In this document: in pieces, positions 1 through 4,576 of the stretch
How the letters are laid out: each line of letters starts with the position of its first letter
Position numbering within the stretch: position 1 is the stretch's first letter
Assembly (NCBI GenBank): GCA_024642645.1
Contig: JAHEAS010000162.1
Span: 1-7,302 of the forward strand
DNA length: 7,302 nt
DNA from: Saprospirales bacterium
GTDB lineage: Bacteria > Bacteroidota > Bacteroidia > Chitinophagales > Saprospiraceae
Direction: 5' to 3'
Made by a program: the position numbers and the translations under genes
The notes under the pieces: model-generated
What the model was told of the DNA's origin: nothing
Seen by the model: the letters and a program-made list of their open reading frames with translations, nothing else
Databases searched by the model: none

Positions 1-3000
1 GAGAGTACTATGATGGTTATATTTATCTTGGAACTGAAAACGGCAACCCAGGCACTTCGTCAAAAATATGGCGGTTGCAGCTTTCTGCGGATGGCAAGTC
101 CGGTGTGGGGGCACCAGTCAATCTGAATGTTCCAATTCCACCCCAGCTTTCTTGGGGCGATATGATAGCTACGGCTGAGGGCGGGCATATCATTATATAT
201 GGCATGGCTGCTGCGGGAACCAGCTATTTTTTTAGGTATAATGTCAATACCTCACAATATAATTTGATAAGAAATGATTTGCCGACGGAAATGCAAATCG
301 GTGTAGATATAAATGGCAATGCATGGGCGGGAAGTTTGTCCAGTGGTATGATTCAAAAAATTAACCGGACGACCGGTTATTTTTATGGAAATATCATCAA
401 TTTTGGCGGAAGAATATGGGACTTGACAGGGCCTATTAATTGTCCACAATCCGTGGAGATATGTGGCAATAACATTGATGATGATGGTGATGGCCTCGTA
501 GATAACCAAGACCAAGATTGCCTCTGCCCAACCATAACACCCAATGATGCAGTTTCCAGAACCATCTGTGAAGGTGAGACGGTCTTGTTTAATGTAAGTT
601 CCAATGCGCCAAACCCTCCATATTCTTATATCGAATATTACAGGTTTGATGCGGCGCAAGCAAATCCATATTTGTCAACAGATGCAAAAACATGGCTTGG
701 AGAATATGCCAATACAAATGGCACTGGTACATTGTCGTCCAGTAATTTCCCCAATAGCACAACCATTAACAAGACTTATTATGTGTATGGTTGTGTAAAG
801 CCAGCACCACAATACCCAGCTACTTGTGCGCCATTAGTAGCCTATACAGTGGTAGTCAAGCCTGCTGCCAACCTGAATGCAGGTTCAGATGTGGCCATTT
901 GTGGCGGCACAAGTGCTACGCTTTCTGCACTAGCTACAAATGCACCTGGCCCATTTAGCTATACCTGGAGTAATGGACTCGGTACAGGTGCCTCAAAAAC
1001 GATAACGCCAACATCCAATACGAGTTATACGGTCACGGTTGCTGCTGGCAACGGTTGCACAACTGTTGACCAAGTTGTTGTTTTGGTGAATCCTGCGCCC
1101 AGCGTAAATGCAGGCGCAGATGTCGCAATCTGCAACACACAAAGCACAACACTTACCGCAGTAGGCAGTGGCGGCGTAGGCCCGTATAGTTTTGACTGGG
1201 ACAATGGTTTGGGCAGCGGTGTAGTAAAAACCGTTTCACCAAACTCCACTAAAACCTATACGGTAACAATAACTGGAAGTAACGGCTGTGTAGCGACTGA
1301 CCAAGTGAAAGTCACGGTGTCCAATTGTGTTGAGAATTGTACAAATGGTATCGACGATGATGGAGACGGGTTGGTGGATTGTGCCGATCAATCTTGCGGG
1401 ATAACGCTGGAGGCGAATGCTTACTTTTCCATTTGTGTGGGCACGCAGGTTAGTCTTAGCGTGACGGCATCTGGTGGTAGTGGCGTGTTTACCTATGTTT
1501 GGGACCAAGGCTTAGGTACCGGTCAAAATAAAACTGTTACACCGCTTGTTTCGACGAATTACACCGTGACGGTGACTCCAAGTATAGGCTGCTCGGAAAC
1601 AAAGACAGTTGAGGTCGTGGTCGTCAATTGTCCAGAAGATTGCACCAACGGAATTGATGATGATAACGATGGATTGATAGATTGCGCCGACCCTGATTGC
1701 GCCTTGGTTGGAGCCCCGCATTTGGAAGATGACAATTACTTCACCTGTCCTGGAACCGTTTACACCGACCGGGTAATTTACAACGATGGTAACCTGCAAG
1801 ACCCGGCTTACAGTATTATCGCTTTGCCTTCATTTGGTACTGTTTCCATTGATGGTACGGGCAAATTTACATACACGCCTTCCGGTCAGCATTGTGGGAC
1901 AGATTCCTTTATCTACCAGGTTTGCAATCAAAGCTCGGGCTGCTGTGATGAGGCTACCGTTTTTATTCATTTTGGGGATACTCAGGCTCCCATTATGCTG
2001 AACCTTCCAGCTGATATAACCATCAGTTGCGATGATGAAGTACCAGCACCCACGCAGGTTTTGGCCTACGATGCCTGTCCCGGAATCTACATGGATTATT
2101 CAGAAGAAACTACTGCGCATGCGGTAGGGGCTTGCGAAACCTTCGAAATTACCAGGACATGGACAGCCACTGACCTTTGTGGCAACATGACGATTGGAAA
2201 ACAGGTTCTCACAGTGCAAGACCTTACAGCTCCTGAAATTCAACGGCTTTATACTTTGTCCAATAGCAAGAAGCTGATTTCAGGCAATGCAGCACTGACC
2301 TCCGAGCGCTGGAAGTATGTATCGTTCCCGATTACTTTTGCCAGTGTTCCGGTGGTTTTCACCCAATTGACCACGGAAGTGGAAAACCAGGCAGCCACCG
2401 TGCAACTCAGAAACGTCTCGAAACAAGGATTTGAGCTTAGGCTTGTGGAACAAGAAGCCTCTAACGGCAAACACCTGCCTGAAACCGTTGCTTGGACGGC
2501 CTTAGAAAAGGGATCGGCATTTAATACCTCGTTTGCTTTAGAGGCCGGTTCGATTTCCAATGCAACCAGTTCACCTACTGCGCTGAATTTTGCCTTGGCC
2601 TTTTCGAATACGCCCGGCTTGATTGCTATGCAGCAAACCACCAATGAAGTGGATGCCGCTACGCCCCGTTTTCAAAACCTTTCCAGTAATGGGGCGCAGG
2701 TTTTCATTGACGAAGAATCGTCGAAGGACGGTGAAACGATTCATGGCACTGAATCATTGGCCTACCTTGCATTAAAGTCTGGCGTGGACATAACCGATGT
2801 GAATGGTGATTTTATTGGCGAGACAGGCACTTTGAACTTGACCAATGCCTGGGCTTCCTTTCCGATGCAGCACAAATACACCAAGCCAATCGTAATCATG
2901 GGAGGTGCCACTTTGAACGACGGCGACCCATTAACCATTCGGGTAAAAGCAGTGACACCAACCAGCTTTCAGGCTCGATTGCAGGAATGGACTTACCAAG

Positions 3001-4064
3001 ACGGAAATCACGGGGTAGAGCAGGTTACCTACTTCATTTTGGAGAGCAGCATCCCTTCCGACAAAGGATATTACTGTGAGGGAAAAGCTTCAAACCTTGT
3101 GATTAACCAGAATATTTTTGCACACGACAACTGCGACAACCAAGTTAGTTTTGGGCAAACTGAGGTGGAGGAAATGCAATCAACCGGTATGTTGACCACC
3201 CGCACATGGATGGCAATTGACGATTGTGGCAAAACCACCATTGCCAGCCGAAACGACACCTGTACCATCGCAGCGCTTCATTTGAAAACGATGTTGCACG
3301 GAGCGTTTTATGGCAACGGCGGCGGTAACCTGATGCGGGATGATTTGCGCTCGAAGGGCATGTTGCCTGCGCAAGAGCCATATACTGGACTGACTGCTTT
3401 CAACCACAAAGGAAAGGGTGGGGGAGAAGCCATACAGCCGTCCCTCCTGCTTGTTACTGGCTCAGATGCCATTGTGGATTGGGTCTTTGTCGAAGTTCGG
3501 GACTCTGCCAACAGTGCGTTGGTGCTGGCCACAAGGTCGGCCTTGATTCAGCGGGACGGGGACATTGTGACTGCTGATGGCTCCAATTTGCTCATTTTCC
3601 CTGAAATGCAAGAAGGTAAATACTATGTGGCCGTGCGTCATAGAAACCATACTGGCATCATGACGGATGCGCCTGTTTGGCTAAATTCCATTGCGCCGCC
3701 AACAGTCGATTTTACAGACCCCAATTTCGGCGTAAAAGGCTGGAATGAAGCCGGGAAAGTGGTGAACGGTATGCGGATGCAATGGGCAGGCGACTTCAAC
3801 AGTGACCGCAAAATCATTTACCAAGGTCCAAGTAATGATATTTTCTACCTGTTTTCCAAGGTGGTAGCTGATCCATTGAATACTTCAAACCTCGCTAACT
3901 TTATCAGTACGGGCTATGACCGGAACGATATGAACCTCGATGGCAAGACGATTTACCAAGGTCCAGGTAACGAACGGGCAACGCTGTTGTATTACACGGT
4001 GTTGAGCCATCCGACAAACACCTCCTATTTGGCCAACTTCATTGTGAGGGAGCATTTGCCCTAA
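1..4064 (+). CDS. Large mosaic surface/secreted adhesin-like protein, C-terminal part (5' end outside window)
   Basis: The frame is open from the first complete codon (position 3) to TAA at 4062-4064, giving 1353 residues, and no stop lies upstream, so the true start is outside. Order (residues counted from position 3): propeller-like DUF6923-type tail 1-146; Asp-rich Cys motifs 154-173, 446-465 and 547-566; Cys-containing Ig-like domain 175-287; Ig/PKD-like repeats 288-364, 365-442 and 466-543; cadherin-like domain 581-659; HYR-like domain 660-746; three lectin-like repeats 753-1016; second HYR-like half 1022-1090; conserved Saprospiria-type C-terminal module 1094-1262; dockerin-like duplication 1263-1353. 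There are no enzyme motifs. By family knowledge such mosaics are exported adhesins or surface-coat proteins, and many Ca2+-binding sites are likely. A typical type IX sorting domain (PNP start, GIY.L.. then K.... end) is not visible at the C-terminus. The exact role is not recognised; a bound enzyme domain could lie in the missing N-terminal part. Confidence 0.9.
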   Translation, partial: EYYDGYIYLGTENGNPGTSSKIWRLQLSADGKSGVGAPVNLNVPIPPQLSWGDMIATAEGGHIIIYGMAAAGTSYFFRYNVNTSQYNLIRNDLPTEMQIGVDINGNAWAGSLSSGMIQKINRTTGYFYGNIINFGGRIWDLTGPINCPQSVEICGNNIDDDGDGLVDNQDQDCLCPTITPNDAVSRTICEGETVLFNVSSNAPNPPYSYIEYYRFDAAQANPYLSTDAKTWLGEYANTNGTGTLSSSNFPNSTTINKTYYVYGCVKPAPQYPATCAPLVAYTVVVKPAANLNAGSDVAICGGTSATLSALATNAPGPFSYTWSNGLGTGASKTITPTSNTSYTVTVAAGNGCTTVDQVVVLVNPAPSVNAGADVAICNTQSTTLTAVGSGGVGPYSFDWDNGLGSGVVKTVSPNSTKTYTVTITGSNGCVATDQVKVTVSNCVENCTNGIDDDGDGLVDCADQSCGITLEANAYFSICVGTQVSLSVTASGGSGVFTYVWDQGLGTGQNKTVTPLVSTNYTVTVTPSIGCSETKTVEVVVVNCPEDCTNGIDDDNDGLIDCADPDCALVGAPHLEDDNYFTCPGTVYTDRVIYNDGNLQDPAYSIIALPSFGTVSIDGTGKFTYTPSGQHCGTDSFIYQVCNQSSGCCDEATVFIHFGDTQAPIMLNLPADITISCDDEVPAPTQVLAYDACPGIYMDYSEETTAHAVGACETFEITRTWTATDLCGNMTIGKQVLTVQDLTAPEIQRLYTLSNSKKLISGNAALTSERWKYVSFPITFASVPVVFTQLTTEVENQAATVQLRNVSKQGFELRLVEQEASNGKHLPETVAWTALEKGSAFNTSFALEAGSISNATSSPTALNFALAFSNTPGLIAMQQTTNEVDAATPRFQNLSSNGAQVFIDEESSKDGETIHGTESLAYLALKSGVDITDVNGDFIGETGTLNLTNAWASFPMQHKYTKPIVIMGGATLNDGDPLTIRVKAVTPTSFQARLQEWTYQDGNHGVEQVTYFILESSIPSDKGYYCEGKASNLVINQNIFAHDNCDNQVSFGQTEVEEMQSTGMLTTRTWMAIDDCGKTTIASRNDTCTIAALHLKTMLHGAFYGNGGGNLMRDDLRSKGMLPAQEPYTGLTAFNHKGKGGGEAIQPSLLLVTGSDAIVDWVFVEVRDSANSALVLATRSALIQRDGDIVTADGSNLLIFPEMQEGKYYVAVRHRNHTGIMTDAPVWLNSIAPPTVDFTDPNFGVKGWNEAGKVVNGMRMQWAGDFNSDRKIIYQGPSNDIFYLFSKVVADPLNTSNLANFISTGYDRNDMNLDGKTIYQGPGNERATLLYYTVLSHPTNTSYLANFIVREHLP
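3..440 (+). other. Propeller-like (DUF6923-type) domain, C-terminal end
   Basis: Residues 1-146 of the partial protein contain blade-like strands: YDGYIYLGTENG, SKIWRLQLSADGK, HIIIYGMAA, SYFFRYNVNTSQY, GVDINGNAWAGSL, MIQKINRTTGYFYG. These alternate a short hydrophobic strand with a statement of value, as in beta-propellers and DUF6923. The block ends at DLTGPINC, just before the first Asp-rich motif, an order I associate with Saprospiria surface proteins. Only the last blades are inside the window, so the family call is tentative. Confidence 0.5.
525..863 (+). other. Cys-containing Ig-like domain in first gene
   Basis: Residues 175-287 start with CPTITPNDAVSRTICEGE, the usual opening of Bacteroidota Ig-like domains (C.G..V.L.V). 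They carry a longer middle part with YYRFDAAQANPY and TYYVYGCVKP, and end on a VAYTVVVKP strand. The segment is longer (about 113 residues) than the three repeats that follow and is a divergent member of the same fold class. Four Cys residues could give two disulfides. Confidence 0.55.
864..1631 (+). repeat. Three Ig/PKD-like repeats in first gene (864-1094, 1095-1328, 1398-1631)
   Basis: Each unit is about 77-78 residues. Shared signatures are NAG(S/A)DVAIC at the start (NAYFSIC in copy 3), then (T/D)W.NGLG.G or VWDQGLGTG in the middle, then YTVTV followed by a GC pair near the end. This is the PKD-like/Ig-like repeat common in Bacteroidota surface proteins. Copies 1 and 2 are adjacent, while copies 2 and 3 are separated by an Asp-rich motif. 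They are probably structural spacers in an extended stalk. Confidence 0.75.
1743..2239 (+). other. Cadherin-like domain followed by HYR-like domain in first gene
   Basis: Residues 581-659 read TCPGTVYTDRVIYND, then FGTVSIDGTGKFTYTPS and GTDSFIYQVCN, the pattern of the bacterial cadherin-like/Big_9 fold (G.v..(D/N)G.ftY.P...G.DsF.Y.v.D). Residues 660-746 read TQAPIMLNLPADITISCDDE, YDACPG and ITRTWTATDLCGNMTIGKQ and close with VLTVQDLTAPEI, a standard HYR-type order. Both are extracellular beta-sandwich modules used in adhesion or as spacers. Confidence 0.7.
2259..3050 (+). repeat. Three tandem ~88-residue H-type-lectin-like repeats (2259-2516, 2517-2783, 2784-3050)
   Basis: Residues 753-838, 839-927 and 928-1016 align by eye. 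Each starts with a hydrophobic F.(F/H) strand (VSFPITFASVPVVF, LNFALAFSNTPGLI, ASFPMQHKYTKPIV), has a central strand ending F.(L/V/A)R.(E/D)E-type residues (FELRLVEQE, AQVFIDEES, FQARLQEWT), and ends H..E.(V/L)(A/T)(W/Y)..L followed by a small residue (PETVAWTALEKG, TESLAYLALKSG, VEQVTYFILESS). The F.F...P.V plus R...F..R pattern resembles H-type lectin domains, so sugar binding is possible. The repeat itself is clear; the lectin call is an inference. Confidence 0.6.
3066..3272 (+). other. HYR-like half-domain after the lectin-like block
   Basis: Residues 1022-1090 contain GYYCEGKASNLVI, FAHDNCDNQVSFGQTEVEE and LTTRTWMAIDDCGKTTIA. DNCD plus RTW.A.DDCG are the hallmarks of the second half of an HYR-type domain. 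The expected first half (D.TAP followed by a strand and C) is not directly upstream; a matching DLTAPEI lies about 280 residues earlier at the end of the first HYR domain. Confidence 0.55.
3282..3788 (+). other. Conserved Saprospiria-type C-terminal module
   Basis: Residues 1094-1262 contain LKTMLHGAFYGNGGGNLMRD, DLRSKGMLPAQEPYTG, AIVDWVFVEVRDSANS, ATRSALIQRDGDIVTADGS, YYVAVRHRNHTGIMTDAPV and VDFTDP. I recognise this string of motifs as a module that recurs near the C-terminus of many large Saprospiria surface proteins; I know of no assigned function. The order suggests a beta-sandwich (LVEVRD.., ..YYVAVRHRNH..), and it is directly followed by the dockerin-like duplication. It may serve as an anchoring or sorting module. 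Confidence 0.6.
3789..4061 (+). repeat. Duplicated 45-residue dockerin-like unit at C-terminus (3789-3923, 3924-4061)
   Basis: Two units share D.N.D.K..IYQGP.N(D/E), then a hydrophobic helix-like stretch, then P.NTS.LANFI. Unit 1 has GDFNSDRKIIYQGPSND and unit 2 has NDMNLDGKTIYQGPGNE. The DNA also repeats: ATTTACCAAGGTCCA is identical at 3816-3830 and 3951-3965, 135 bases apart. The D.N.D start matches an EF-hand/dockerin Ca2+ loop, but loop position 12 is Gly, not Asp or Glu, and the acidic residue comes four positions later. Two loops each followed by a helix-like segment fit a dockerin layout. Confidence 0.65.
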
Positions 4065-4160
4065 TCCGAGGTGACGCCATGGCAGGTCCGGTTTTGAGCG
4101 AAAAGCTGAATCCAGACCCAGGCTCTTGAATTGCAAACTATTCCAACTGTTCTTTTAAAC

Positions 4161-4196
4161 AAAAGCGTGACGAGCGAAAGCTTGTTGCGCTTTTTT
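4161..4196 (+). terminator. Rho-independent terminator after first gene
   Basis: The left arm AAAAGCGTGACGAGC (4161-4175) pairs with the right arm GCTTGTTGCGCTTTT (4180-4194) over 15 pairs, three of them G-U wobbles, around a GAAA tetraloop (4176-4179). The T-tract is 4191-4196. The hairpin starts about 97 bases after the stop codon. The leading A-run means it could also work on the opposite strand, though no minus-strand gene needs it. Confidence 0.88.
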
Positions 4197-4279
4197 CATT
4201 TGGCCATTTTTGTTTGGAATGATTTTTGGCGATTAACTGAACCCAGTAATGTCAAATAACTTCTTTCCCCCCAGTTGTC

Positions 4280-4304
4280 CCTTTGGCTTTTTATAAGCAA
4301 AAGG
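4280..4304. repeat. Imperfect inverted repeat in spacer
   Basis: CCTTT-g-GCTT (4280-4289) pairs with AAGC-a-AAAGG (4295-4304) around a 5-base loop, with one G/A mismatch. It is not followed by a clean T-tract (CTCATTTCTTC), so it is not called a terminator. It could be a leader RNA hairpin or chance. Confidence 0.3.
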
Positions 4305-4369
4305 CTCATTTCTTCTCTAAGCACTATCAGCAACAAACCTTTCTCAGTTCAAAGACGACTCACCCTTGT

Positions 4370-4398
4370 CTGAAAGTACCCCCCCTACTGTCTTTCAG
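4370..4398. repeat. Inverted repeat enclosing a C7 tract
   Basis: CTGAAAG (4370-4376) and CTTTCAG (4392-4398) are perfect reverse complements. The 15-base interval includes seven consecutive C (4379-4385). It lies about 95 bases upstream of the second gene's start. It could be a protein-binding site or a leader hairpin; nothing in the sequence settles this. Confidence 0.35.
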
Positions 4399-4492
4399 CT
4401 TTAACTGTATTCCATCAATCTTGTAAGTCACACTGCTTGCTCCAACTTGCGCATGCCCTGCGTGATGGCTTATCGTTTTTAAATAATTTCGC

Positions 4493-4576
4493 ATGAAAAA
4501 GAGGATTACTTCAAACAAGGGGGTTCTGGTTATTGCCTTGGTGGCCGTTCAATTGGTAGCCATGAGTTTCTTACCA
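4493..4576 (+). other. Signal peptide of second gene
   Basis: Residues 1-28 have a basic start (KKR, K9), then the hydrophobic run GVLVIALVAVQLVAMSFL, and then P28 C29. This fits Sec export. The Cys at 29 follows F-L-P, which does not fit a lipobox, so a lipoprotein is unlikely. The cleavage site is unclear; ATA at residues 44-46 is a possible but distant one. Confidence 0.75.

Larger units (their letters stand above)
462..1700 (+). repeat. Three Cys-capped Asp-rich Ca2+-binding-type motifs (462-521, 1338-1397, 1641-1700)
   Basis: Three copies of a 20-residue motif occur: CGNNIDDDGDGLVDNQDQDC, CTNGIDDDGDGLVDCADQSC and CTNGIDDDNDGLIDCADPDC. The spaced D.D.DG.(V/I)D pattern resembles thrombospondin type 3 and MopE-type calcium-binding loops, and the flanking Cys residues could form a disulfide that closes each loop. 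Copy 1 has Asn where copies 2 and 3 have an inner Cys, so only its outer Cys pair remains. The motifs separate the Ig-like domains and probably act as Ca2+-stiffened linkers; metal binding is inferred. Confidence 0.8.
4065..4492. other. Non-coding spacer between the two genes
   Basis: These 428 bases carry no credible gene. An intrinsic terminator lies at 4161-4196. Downstream are two imperfect inverted repeats (4280-4304 and 4370-4398), a C6 run (4267-4272) and a C7 run (4379-4385). No clear Bacteroidota promoter (TTG then TA..TTTG) was found. The last 20 bases before the second gene are A/T-rich and lack a Shine-Dalgarno sequence, as is common in Bacteroidota. Confidence 0.8.

Noticed and set aside
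75..77. TTG at 75 as the start codon of the first gene
   Set aside because: The same frame is open to the window edge and encodes fitting domain sequence (YDGYIYLGTENG) upstream, so the gene starts outside the window.
4065..4160. Small gene or degraded coding remnant between the stop codon and the terminator
   Set aside because: No start with a sensible frame or recognisable peptide was seen; it reads as a 3' untranslated stretch.
4280..4304. Second terminator in the spacer
   Set aside because: The stem is short with a mismatch and is followed by a mixed pyrimidine sequence, not a T-tract.
4471..4480. TATCGTTTTT with TTG at 4447 as a Bacteroidota promoter
   Set aside because: It does not match TA..TTTG well (extra G, no final G), and the leader would be only a few bases long.
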